A stretch of DNA of 64,000 nucleotides from Daedaleopsis sinensis (lineage: Eukaryota > Basidiomycota > Agaricomycetes > Polyporales > Polyporaceae), in NCBI GenBank assembly GCA_033807695.1, contig CM066303.1, positions 1,054,001 to 1,118,000 on the forward strand, written 5' to 3'. How positions within the stretch are numbered: position 1 is the stretch's first letter; every line of letters starts with the position of its first letter. The translations under genes were made by a program, and so were the position numbers. The notes beneath the pieces are model-generated. The model was not told where the DNA came from. It did not search any database and saw only the letters and a program-made list of their open reading frames with translations. Below are positions 22,250 to 33,518 of the stretch, piece by piece.

Positions 22250-24170
22250 TGGGATATGGGGACAATGATGAGTGTGGAACACCCAGGTCAGGGTTGCAGG
22301 TTTCGGATCATTCCCTTGTTGTATCACCCAAACACCCAACTATCGCACCGATGACCATCTGCCCTCACACTCAGTCGTCGGAGACGAACTTCCCCAATCG
22401 TGCAGTGTTGCCGGATACGCCTCTGAATACTCCTCTTCAAGTATGGAGCCGCTATTTCAGGTATGTTTCATATCGCCGTCGGAGATTGCAGCTCTTCGAT
22501 TCTAGCGTTCACAGACCGACGAACGTTTCTCTCCGCAGATGTGCATGCTAGTGATCTCGTGCGACACGCGCTCGATTTCGAGCTGAACGCGTCACGCAAC
22601 CGCCTATTTACTTCTCACCTGGTCATTAATTGCAGTGAGAACTCTGAATGTCCAGGGCAGATGTCAGGATACGAGTGGATCTACATCGCCATCCTCTATG
22701 CGTCTGCAGGCTCGCTTTGTCGACGTCTTCGCTCGAGATTGGAGGATTCAGGGGTTCCGCCTATGATGTGTCCTATGCATGCAAATGCCGAGAATTTCTC
22801 TTGCGCATATATCGCCCGTAGCATATTGGGGTGCGGGTATATCCACTCCTTCGACAGTGGTTGCCTCGATGACATTGTACAGCTTCTCAGCTTTCTATCT
22901 GCGCATATCGCACAATGTCGATCGTGAGGAAGACTCTTCGCCTGCATGAAGATATGAATGCACAACGCTGGACCATTCCTCACTCGACTTGGTGCGCCAT
23001 CGATGGATACTCTTTTGCCGGTGGTTGAGCGTTGCGGAGCTGTACAGTACATTGTGGTATGTATGCACTCCTTGCCATCGTCTTATGCTGATATACTGGC
23101 AGGATACCCGGTCGTCACGATTTTCTAGCCATCCGCTACCGGGATCGCCCAGCTTCACAAGGATTCCGGGATCGTTTACAATGCTGAGAATGTAGAGCCG
23201 TGGGTACTCCGAGAGCTAGAGGGTTTCGGGAGCGTCTCGCCCACGTATCATAGCGGTCCGCTGAATGCTGAGACCAACACTACCAGAAGCACCTGCAAGA
23301 GGTCCATCGCAGCTGCACGCGACCGTTACAAAGATTCTAAAAACAACATACGACGCAGGAGCACCCGTTCAGAAGTGAGTCGTATAGCCACTACACGTAC
23401 AAAAGTCATTCACAACGTCGTAGCCACCACCGTCAGCGCAGGCTCAGATTTCGCGGGTATGTGCATAATAAGTTGCGAAGAAACTCGCTTCGTTCTCACA
23501 TAATGTCTCTTCAAATAAAGCTTGCGGCGTCCATGTGAAATTGTTATCATTATCGCTCGACGTCATTGGTACAGCAGTGGGACGAACATGGCCCACTTGA
23601 CGGCTTCGACTCCGCTGCATGAGATAAATACCTCATACGTGTGAGTGCTACTATCTTCCCTTTCGACATGCCGTACTGATTGCCGCTGGATAGTCCGACA
23701 TGTGCATGTGAGGCGTCATATGCCACTGGAGCAGGAGAATGTTGGGATCGCATTAGCAGCGATATACGCTCGCGTTCGACAATCCACGCACTACTTCCGG
23801 ACTGGTCTTCGAGGGAACACATGCAATGGATGAGCCTGATTCCTTCCAGGTAGTCTCTGAACGAACAGTGTGACAGTTGACGCGTTGATCTGGTCCTCGT
23901 TTCCATTCCTGTGGTCAGGTAACTTGGACTAACCTTGCCGGGGCTGTCAACACGTTCGTGAACAGTTAAAACAGCTCACACTCAAAACGACAGCGTTAGT
24001 GGTTAGGACGCTTGCCGCTCCGGATGAGGAAGTACCCACTCTACATTCACCCGCTCTACATTCGAAAATAATTCATTGACACGGAGCGCAAACAGCATCC
24101 GAGATACTGTGGCGCAGTTGCACCCGATGTCCCTCGCTGTCTAACGCGGCCCAGTGCGGCGGAGCCAGGC
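22250..24170. other. intergenic, no gene supported
   Basis: About 1.9 kb. It contains the SRP9 3' UTR and several open frames (22015-22551, 22463-22927, 22696-23052) that contradict each other and match no family. A short tRNA A-box-like string near 24000 lacks a matching B box. I see no supported gene. Confidence 0.4.
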
Positions 24171-24176
24171 CTTGGG

Positions 24177-24182
24177 TATAAG
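24177..24182 (+). promoter_or_regulatory. TATA-like box of the P450 gene
   Basis: TATAAG lies 84 bp before the ATG, followed by a pyrimidine-rich leader (CTCCCTTTCTCTTTCTC). Confidence 0.5.
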
Positions 24183-24260
24183 ATGTTCAAGGGGGCCAAA
24201 TGGTGTGTGGGACTATCAACCATTCTCCCTTTCTCTTTCTCACCTCCCACCTCCCATATC

Positions 24261-26337
24261 ATGACTTACCTGCCTGTGGTCCTGCTCACTGCTGTCGTCG
24301 CACTATTTGTCAGATCTCATCTACGTCAACGGGCTCGGGCTCGTCGCTTGCCACCTGGCCCCCCGCCTCTCCCGATTATCGGCAATGCTTTAGATGTGCC
24401 GCGAACGGACCTTGGCCGCGAGGCCGCCAATTTGACTCGTATTTACGGTGCGTCTGATCCATCTCCCCGACTATAGCATCTGCGACCAATCGACATTGTC
24501 ACATAGGCGATATCGTACACCTCAACGTCATTGGGAAGTCCTTCATCATTTTAGGCTCCTACAAGGCAGCAAGCGACTTGCTGGCCAAGCGGTCCGCGAA
24601 TTATTCGGACCGTCCGAAGTTCGTCATGGTCGAATTGTATGCCGTGCGCCCTTTGCAACGTTAATGTCTGATCTGATCTTGGATCCTCGATACTAGGTGC
24701 GGTTTCGACTGGATGTTCCTTCTCATGAACTATGGGCCGGAATGGAGGATCCATCATCGTGCTTTCCATCAGGAGATGAATGCGGAGGTCGTCGGGAAAT
24801 ATGAGCCCATTCAGGTCAAAGTCGCCCGAAACCTTCTGCGCAAGTTGTCAGACTCTCCCAACAGCTGGAACAGCCTTGTCAAGTTGTGAGTTGTGCGCTA
24901 CTCTATTATACGTTCATATATTAATCATGTGCGATAAACAGCTCGTTCGCGGCGATGGTCATGCGGATCGCCTACGGCATCGAGCTACATGAATCCAACG
25001 ATGAATACTTCGGCATGATTGAACGAATTACAAGAATCAGTGAGCAAGTGGTCGTACCAGGACGATACCTTGTCGAGTCCTTTCCATGGCTTCGCTTCCT
25101 GCCCGCTTGGTTCCCCGGGGCCTCATTCAAAAGAACCGCTGCCAGGGCAAAGCGCGTCACCTCAGACACACTCGACTGCCTTTTCGAGACTGCGAAAGTC
25201 GGCTTAGTGGGTGGAATAACGCGCACGCATACGAAATCGACGCAATACCAATACTGATGACCTTGTGCAGCATCAGGGGTCGCTGAAAGAGTCTTTCCTC
25301 GCCAACATGCTGGAAGGCGTCACTTCAGACACACAGGAGGGTCTTGCAACGATGGATGTATGCAAAAAAGTGACTGCCACCACCTACCTCGGTGAGTCCT
25401 TTTACTACTATGTTGCCTCCGCGAGACATCTTGAACTATAACTATCGTGGTTGTTCGTCTGTAGCGGGCGCAGACACGGTCAGTGACGCTACTCCATTCG
25501 CAGTGCATTTTGGTAGACTGACTGGTACTATAACTCGCAGACGAACTCATCCACGGGAGCATTCTTCCTTGCGATGGCGCTATATCCGGACGTACAAAAG
25601 AAGGCTCAGGCAGAGTTGGACGCGGTGTTGGGCCGCGATCGTCTTCCCGAGTTCGGAGATCGCGACGCACTGCCATATGTCAGTGCACTCGTCAAGGAAC
25701 TACTGCGGTGGCATATCGTGGCACCATTCGGGTTACCTCACAACGTTACCGCCGACGATGAGTACAACGGGTATCTGATACCAGGTGGAGCAACCGTTGT
25801 GGTGAATATATGGCGGGTATAATTTTGATCTTTCCTGCTTGACGATCGCTCACGTTGTGTGCAGGGGACTTTCTCGGGATGCCAACATATATCCTGATCC
25901 GGAACGCTTCATCCCGGAGCGTTACCTTGACAAGGATGGTCGCCTGGATCTCGAAGGCAAAGACCCCGCGAATATTGTGTTTGGCTTCGGGCGAAGGTGA
26001 GTAGTGGACACCACTACATTTTTCGAAGCAGCCATGATGGACCTGACTTTGACTCAGAATATGCCCCGGTCGACACTTTGCCGAGTCTTCGCTCTTCATT
26101 CTGTGCGCGTCGCTTCTGTGGGCTTTCAACATATCGCCACCTACCGACAGAAATGGTAGCGCTGTGCGAATCGAAAAGGGACCGTCAACTAATGGCATGG
26201 TCTCGTGAGTGAATCCATCGGCCCCTGAGCCGTGCTCCTGATCATAACCCTTTCAATCCAGGCATCCACCAGACCTTAACTACACCATCAAGCCCCGTTC
26301 GCAGGTTACAGATAGAGTGGTCCGTGAGCTATCGTAA
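24261..26337 (+). CDS. cytochrome P450 monooxygenase, complete
   Basis: Membrane-anchored ER P450 spread over about ten exons. The N-terminus has a hydrophobic anchor (LPVVLLTAVVALFV), a basic stop and the proline hinge LPPGPPPLPIIGNAL. The I helix AGADT sits on its own tiny exon (after CTGTAG at about 25465) and joins TNSSTGAFFLAMALYPDVQ. The K helix reads VKELLRWH (ExxR). The PERF region is YPDPERFIPERYLDKDG. The heme loop FGFGRR|ICPGRHFAE is split by an intron and carries the Cys ligand. The last exon ends RVVRELS, stop at 26335-26337. The pattern is that of the large agaricomycete P450 expansions, and the substrate cannot be told. A partial frameshifted relative is at 16364-16851. The 3' end is 43 bp from the convergent HET-C. 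Confidence 0.9.
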
Positions 26338-26380
26338 TTAGTATAAAGCATCCATGGTCCTTGCTTGTGTATACGGCGCG

Positions 26381-28511
26381 CTAGCTGCGCTTCATCGGTC
26401 CGGCACTGCGCCTAAAAGAGCCATGACTCCTTTCTCCGGTAGTAGATGCTTGAGTTACCGCAGATACAGAGACTGTCGTATAGAATGAGGACGAGCTGAG
26501 CGAACGCACAGAAGGAGGGATGGAATTTGAGCGTGCGAACTCGGATCGACCTGGATTTCCATCCGCAGTGAACGCAATTGGGCGGTCGGAGCTGATATCC
26601 AAGTCGAGGGTGTGGGTCGGGTTGACCATGCATCGAGTGAAGGCCAACGTGAAGCGGAAATGCTCATCTGTTTTGAGAGTTACGGTCCGGACGCCATCAG
26701 GCCATGCGGAGATGTGGTCAGTGAGGCAGTCGTGGTCAGACTTTGATCTCCTCAGTCGCTGCCCCCTGATCCTACTCAAACGGATGTTCGCCCAGTGCTG
26801 CAGAGACTGCCTCGATGGGTGGGCCCGCGAATGTCCGATGGTGCAGAGACCGAGGGTAAGCACGAAGCTTATCTCTTCGCACGTAAGAGTGAACTCCGCC
26901 GGAGGGATGCCCGTCCACGGAAGGGGTGGAGTCTTTGCAGAGTCGAGCCAGATACATCCAGGCGCGCTCTGGGCGCTCTGAACCCCGTTGTCCAACCGGT
27001 ATCTCCTATTCTTCCCGGTGGGTATCGGCTTGTCTGGTGCATGCGCTTGAAGGAAATGAAACGGGGAGTAGTAGCCGTAGTTGAAGGACATGCCGCTGAC
27101 ACACACGGGTGCTGTGTCGACCTGCGAGCTTTCGAGCTGTTGGGCTTGAATGTACACCTCTTTCCACTTCCATGTCGCCTGTTTGATGCATTTCGAAGAC
27201 AGCTTCGCCACCCGTATACAGCGGTACGAAGGTATCGCGGTATTTGAAGCATGGGTGTTGAAGGAGACTCCTAACTGTAGAAAAAGAGGAATGCCGTTCG
27301 TCGACCAGCGTAGGTAGCCGTAAACCTCATCACCGTCTTTCATAAGAGGGATTCTGGCCAAAACGCCATGTGGGGATACAGAAAAGACCATCGTTTTGCC
27401 CTTGCGCCGCCAGAAACTCGGTATGTTATAATTCTAGTTGGAATGGTAGAGATCCCGTGTGAGTATTGGGATTAAGAACCAAGAGATACCACCAACCAAG
27501 GTAGAGGTCACCAAAGTGTCGCGCGGATTGTACCGTACGGCCTGGCATTGAGCGAAATGCGTGGATGATGGGGCAAAGAGGCAGTCGCTAGAGCACCATA
27601 TTATGATTATCAGTGTCGCGGTATACACAGACGTTGCAACTGGCTTACAGTGTTGTCAGCTGAGACCCCCCCGGTCGCTCCCAAGCGAACAGTGTGGTGT
27701 CTGTCGACTGCTTCATGATCTCCTCTTGAAGCCTAAGAAAGGCGCGTCGGCCTTCACCGTACAACGTCGGCATGTTGATATTGAAAATTCCAAGCAAACA
27801 GTACGCCCTATCTTCGACACGTGTCGTGGTTCTCTTGGCCGCCCAGGACATGCGTTGAGCAATGCTGAAGTACGCGAGCGGTCTCTGCAGTCGAAGGACT
27901 GTCGTTGGGATCCCGGTGATGTCCTCGATCAGCACAGCGAGTTCTGCCTTGGACGCCAGAATGTCCCAGGACTCGGAAAGGAAGAGGACGGTCCGTGGTG
28001 CGATGAGCTCTTGCAGCGTCCAGCCTCTGGTGTACCACTTGCTCTGCATGAACCTGGACAATATCCCACTGCCACGACGTCTTGCGTTCTCGGGGACTCG
28101 GACGATATCTGACGAACGCAAGAATAGATCAGGTATGTTGTCGGTTCTCCGCAAAGAGACGTCTTGGAGAAACGCGTAGCATATCCCCGCAGCGGAATAG
28201 TAGCGGAACATGGAGTTGATCGCCTCGGAGAGTTCGGCGCTACTCGTCTTGTCGATACAGCAGGTATCAACCCAGAGCCATGCGTAGCCGTGTCGCTGCG
28301 CGAGTTGGCAGCACTTTCTGATCTTCTCGGACGCAAAGTCGCGCGGATTGTCGCCGGTCGAAGCGCATTTAGAGTGGAGCGCTTGTAACTGCTGAAAGGT
28401 CTGCTCGTCCTGCTGCCACACATGCGAGAGGATGGCGAAGCCGGGGTTAGGAACGCTCTCTGGAGAGACGAAGAATTGGAGTTCGGCGCGAGCTGTGCTT
28501 AAAAGCCACAT
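26381..28511 (-). CDS. HET-domain protein C
   Basis: Minus-strand HET gene. Exon 1 (27649-28511) holds GFAILSHVWQQDEQTF, AWLWVDTCCIDKTSSAELSE, RGWTLQELIAPRTVLF and EDRAYCLLGIFNINMPTLYG. A second exon (high end 27587) encodes LDCLFAPSSTHF. The last exon, from about 27415 to 26381, carries the shared C-terminal module: MVFSVSPHGVLARIP, SPFHFLQAHAP, QHWANIR and DHDCLTDHISAWPDG. The start is taken at the conserved MWLL methionine; an in-frame ATG at 28541 adds ten residues. The donor of exon 2 is not certain. The protein is more distant from HET-A and HET-B than they are from each other, and it is outside the inverted duplication. Its role in non-self recognition is inferred from the family. Confidence 0.85.
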
Positions 28512-28541
28512 ATGCTGCATTGTTGTTAAGATATTAAGCAT

Positions 28542-29113
28542 CGCAATGTATGATGGGTTCTGACTGACCGATTAAATCGATTCAGCAGAGCAGCTACCAC
28601 CTGAAGATTTCAGTGAGGCGGTCGTTGATAGCGGGAAAACGGATGGCCAGATACAGCCCAGAGAGGTGCATACATATATAGCTGTGAGCTGGCACAGCCC
28701 GGTGGAAAAAACATGGTAACCTGTACTCTACCATGCTTCGAAGTCATTCTTCGAACTCCGACATGACACTACCCTGCATGTGGCAAGACAGGTTCCCCGC
28801 ATGATGCACCCATCGATATTGTTGGGCTTCGAGATGTCCAAGAATCCCGGTAAACGACTACACCTGAATCAACTAGACATGATCCCGAGTCGAAGATCGG
28901 TTACATCAGCAACAGTGAAAGGCCAGAGTGTAAGGCAACTCACTCGAGAGCGTCAGTCAGGTCGCCTATAACATTCTCCCTGCCGCTCACGATGGTCCAG
29001 CTCTTCGACGAGAAACGCAAGACCAGCTGCTATTAGCATTATCCAAGAGTACGATACATGCATACATACGGCCACACGGCCAGGAGCGCGGATGGAAAGT
29101 CATTCCCCAGCAC
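28542..29113. other. intergenic, no gene supported
   Basis: Upstream region of HET-C and 3' flank of MCD4. A further short MCD4 exon could lie at 28987-29110, but the frame there is weak. Confidence 0.4.
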
Positions 29114-32100
29114 CTACCGAGTCTTCCTATCATTGCCGCCGACCAGGCCCCGGGGCTGGCCAGCCATGAGGACCTCCCCGACGGCACATATGCCCGCGGA
29201 CCAGACGAGCAGGAGTGAGCTGATGCAGAAGAAGCTGATCGTCTGCCCGATCTCGAGCCACGAGCCCGTGTCCGTCACGTTCAGGAAGAATGTGATCGTC
29301 ATGACTGCGTGTGCGGAGCGTCGTTGGTCAGCGTACGGGGACAACGTCGGAGGCGGAGGGGGTAGGGCCGACAACACTCACTGTCCGTCAGTGTCAGTGC
29401 GACGAGGAACAGGCTGAATGGCGGGAGGTTCAAGCGCGCGTTCAGGATGGAGAAGGTGATAGCTAAGATGATGTATGGCGAGACGATCTTGAAGATCTGC
29501 GAGGGGGGGTGAACGAGTGTTAAACGATGCGAATGGAGACACTAACCAGCAGGGCAGCCATGAGGAACGGGTTAAAGACCGGAACGAGACGGTAGACAGG
29601 CTCGAGGTAGAATGACCTAGAGGGCTCGATGAGTTGCGTCGGGTACGCACGAAGACAAGGGTCAACCTACGATATTGACGCAACGCTGCGGATATCTCGT
29701 CAGTCCTAGTCCTTGCGATCGTGATAGGCACATCACGCACTTTCCAGTCCCGAAGAACGCCACCTGGACGAAGAACAAGAAGAAGACCGCGATGCGTAGG
29801 TCGTCCGCCTTCGGCCGATACGCGCTTGCATCCTGCTTCGGTCCTCCTTCTCGCTCGACCCCCGAATTTCTGGTCGCATGGGCACGCAACACAGTCTCTA
29901 CCTCGACCCAAAGGCAGAGGGTGAGCGAGAACACGACGTAGAAGAGGCCTTCGACGGCGATTGCGAGCCACACAAAGCACGCGCCAAACCCGAGGAAGAA
30001 GCTCATGAGGCGCGCTTGGGGGTTGCCCCGTCCTACGCGGAGGAAGAAGGGCAGGAATGCCGTCGACACTTTGGAGTATATGCGCGGAGGTTAGACGTCG
30101 TCGGGGTCCCAGAGAGCGACGAAGAACATACGGAAAAGGGTCCATCCGATGAAGCGGAAAAGCGGCGCGACACCCATCTTGTCGCGCAGATCCCTCACGA
30201 TCATGTTCACGAGTATCACGCTCCAGCCGAGGTTGTTCAGCTGCGAGATGCGCTCAGTTACACCCACAAGTGGTTATAAAGAAGAAAATGGCGCACGAGG
30301 ATAAAGGTCACGGTCTTGAACATGGACTTCTCCTGGCCGTCTGCGAACTGGAACTTGCTCATCCCATATATCCCGATAGCATACATGGCGACAGCGCCCG
30401 AAGTACTGCTCAAATTGTCAGGGATCTTTCTCGCAACCACGTAAACTGCGACTCACATGAATATCAGGTTCTCCTCCTGGTGCACGCTCAGCAGCGGGAA
30501 TATCGCAGTGCCCAGACAGCACGCGGCCCACGCAACAAGAAGCCGCCAGTTGCGACTTCGCACTTCGCTCGGCCATGCCACCGCAGGCCATAGCAGCCCG
30601 ATAGCGACAAACCAGACGCTCCAGATCGGCCGGTGCGTGTAACCAGCCTGCATGTGCGTCAGCTATTCGAAGGGGGGAGTCGTTGCACATGCGCGCGCGC
30701 ACTCACCACCATGCTCTGCAGCGCAGCCGCGACCAATAAACCGCGGATTGTCAAGCGGACTAGGGAACCCGACTGTCCCTGTCGGATGTACTGCACGCAG
30801 GGTCTGCTGGCGCGTACAAGGACCTGGTCCCAGAAGTAGCATGGGAAGGTGATGTAGATGTAGAACGTCCATGGGGAGCGCTGCTTCAGGAAGAGGGCAC
30901 AGAAGGCTACTAGCACGGACGCCGCGGCGAGGTGGAACGGGGCACGGACGTCGCTGCCAGCATCGCGAGATGGGAGGAGTATCGATACAGCGCCGAATGC
31001 GATCCAGCCGAGGTAGGCGGCGATGACGATGCCGCGAATCATCGTACGGTCGTAGCTATATGCGGCAGTGAGTCGTCAACACATGGTCGCGCGGGAGAGG
31101 ATAAAGATAGAAATGCTCACGTCTGGAGATAACGCAACCCTTCGAGGGCGTGCGTGACGAAGTCTTTAGCTCGTAGGCGTGCTTGGTAGTAGCTCATACT
31201 CCGGATGAGCTCCTCGATGGCAGCGATCTCCGTCTCTCCTGGATGTTCTTCTAGATGCTCCGTTTGTGCGAAGTACGAGTATGGTCGATAGAATAGTGAA
31301 TGCGTCTTCTTCTCGATGTGCTTGACGCGGTAGTGTTCTAGGATCACCTTCAACCAGCATTCAGCTACCCTGTCCTGACGACCAGTCGAGTCAAGCGCCA
31401 TACCTTCGCGTTTACCAGCGCCACTTCTGCCTGAGTCCTCTCAGCCTCTTTAGCGAGGAGATATCCCGGTTTCGTTGGGTCTATGTCAGGGAGTACGCCG
31501 ACCGAGTTAATTGGCCAGTTGACGCCAACGAGTGCAGACATGAGCGCGGCGACATCCGCCTGCTCGACGTCGCGCCGTAGAAGATGCGTCAAGCCAAATG
31601 GTTCAGAATAGGCGTCATGCGAGGAAGGTGTGCTATCTGGGAGAGGGCCACGGACACCCTTTCCCCAAACAATTAGCGGCGTGCGCGTGTTGTCAGGGTC
31701 TACACGAATTGAAGGCGGGGACGAATGAGCTCGGGAATGAACCTTGCACAGCGCAGAAGGCGAACCTCACCGCCGTCACCATGGTTCCCAATCTTGGACA
31801 TGCCATGATCGGCCGTGAAGACGAACGCCGTCTCGTCATCTCTGTAAAACTCTCGCATTAATTCTTCTGTTTGCTTGACAATCTCGTCGACGACCTGGAT
31901 GTTTGCCATGTATTCCTGCGCGAATATTATGAGCGTTTTGAAGACATCATAAAATGCATATCGAGTTACTTTGGAGTGAGGTCGATACGAGTGTCCTGTT
32001 GTATCCAGACCAAGCAGATGCAGGAAGAACACAGTCTTCTCCTGACGAAGACGGTGATCTAGCGAAGCATCTGATGTAGCGTTGTGCAACAACGTGCGCA

Positions 32101-32928
32101 ATTGCTCCAAGACCCAAACATCCAACGCGGTAGCGTCTGTGTTGTTTATGAGCTCGTTGTTCGCGACTCGCGCTGAAAGCACAGACCTTTAGTGAAGTCT
32201 TCTTCGTCCTCGTCGTAACACCACATTTCAACCTTTCCGGGCGTGGCGCCTCGCGCGAACATAGGTAGGATGTCGGGCGAACCGAAGGAGAATGTCGCGG
32301 TAGATTGGTTGAATACGGAATCAAAGTCTACCTGAGCAATATTCTAGCACGGAACCATGTACGCGAGGCGAGAAACTCACAGGATTCGTTTTCCACCCCT
32401 GCAGAGCGTCGACTGAGCACACATAGTGACTATTCAAGTACGCGACGCACCTTTGTCACCGCAGATACATCCTCATACATTCCGCCTATTCCTGCCATTG
32501 AGCTGACCGCCGACCTGCAGTGATGCGAGCAGATTTACCGATGAGCGCGACGTGTCCCGGTCTGCTCTCCGTGGGCACGCGCGTATGTGATATGCCAAAT
32601 GCGCCTCTTGTCTCAACAATTGAGCGAAGATGCGGCGCGACGTCTTTAGGTGAGTTGGGTATCATGGGGAAAGCATTCTTCGCGAGCAGGAGATCGGCTC
32701 GAAGACCGTCCCCTTGCGCAGAGTCAGTGCGACGCGAGATCCGTTCACCGCGAGCAACACACCGACTATGAGCACAAGTCGCTTCGCCTCTCCCTTCTCT
32801 ATGGAGTGTTGTTGCATGCCATGGACCACAGGACTCGTGAAATAGCAGTCGAATACCGTCCCGATATAGACGAGGTGGAAGACGAGCCCAACGAGCAGTA
32901 GGCTCCACACAGAGTTGTTTGCCGCCAT
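29114..32928 (-). CDS. MCD4: GPI ethanolamine phosphate transferase 1
   Basis: ER multi-pass enzyme that adds phosphoethanolamine to the first mannose of GPI anchors (Mcd4/PIG-N). The start [20 protein letters not shown] is a signal anchor, followed by the family's [18 protein letters not shown]. Alkaline-phosphatase-superfamily metal and nucleophile motifs follow on separate exons: VGDGLRAD, THTRV-type [62 protein letters not shown] and [16 protein letters not shown]. Then comes [20 protein letters not shown] and a long C-terminal half with many membrane helices (for example [20 protein letters not shown] and [20 protein letters not shown]). It has well over ten exons. The C-terminal stop at 29114 is the one reached without a further intron and is tentative. 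Essential in yeast; here it diverges from a secreted glycosidase. Confidence 0.9.
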
Positions 32929-33518
32929 TGTTGCAGAGCAGGGTGCATCTGCGCGTCGTCTGGCAAGCCGTGAGTTGAAGAGACGTGTCAAGCGGTGAGA
33001 GAGCTGGTGAGAAGTGGAGGAGGGAAGCTGAGGGAATATGGGAAGGTGACCGTGGCGCGCGTCTCGTCGCGGGGACGTTCGTCAACACGGCCACAAGCTC
33101 TTGATCCATGACCACGACCACGCAATCCATGCTGAGGCTCTCTTTCTGCTGTCTGTGCTGCTTGGTATACGATACCTGCACGCGGCTTGCTGTGCCACTC
33201 ACTTTCGCCAGAGAGATCGGCTATGCGCTCCATGTGATTGCAACGAGCCCGAAAGGCGGTCCCGCTCGACCTCGCTCGACACACGTATTCTCGAATCGCG
33301 TGCGCTCACCGGGCCCCTTGAAGACCTGTTGCGGAGCGGCAAGGCTCACAAGTGATCCGCCAGTTTAACTTCGTGTTCAGCAGACATGGTCATGCCCAAC
33401 CACGGCCCGCTCGCTCATCTCGTGATGTGAGATCATGACTTCGACGAAGGCGACCCACCGGAGCAATGCCGGCATCGAGTAGTATATAAACCTCGGACTT
33501 GGAGTTGCTCTTGAAGAC
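32929..33518. promoter_or_regulatory. divergent promoter MCD4 / GH78-like gene
   Basis: The spacer between divergent ATGs. The GH78-like side has TATATAAA at 33483-33490, 29 bp before its ATG; no TATA box is clear on the MCD4 side. Confidence 0.55.

Noticed and set aside
22463..22927. 154-residue open frame between SRP9 and the P450
   Set aside because: Cys/Ser/Arg-rich composition with no family resemblance, and antisense frames of similar length overlap it.
23985..24020. tRNA-like A box (TTAGTGGTTAGGAC)
   Set aside because: No B box (GGTTCRANTCC) at the right distance and no acceptor-stem pairing.
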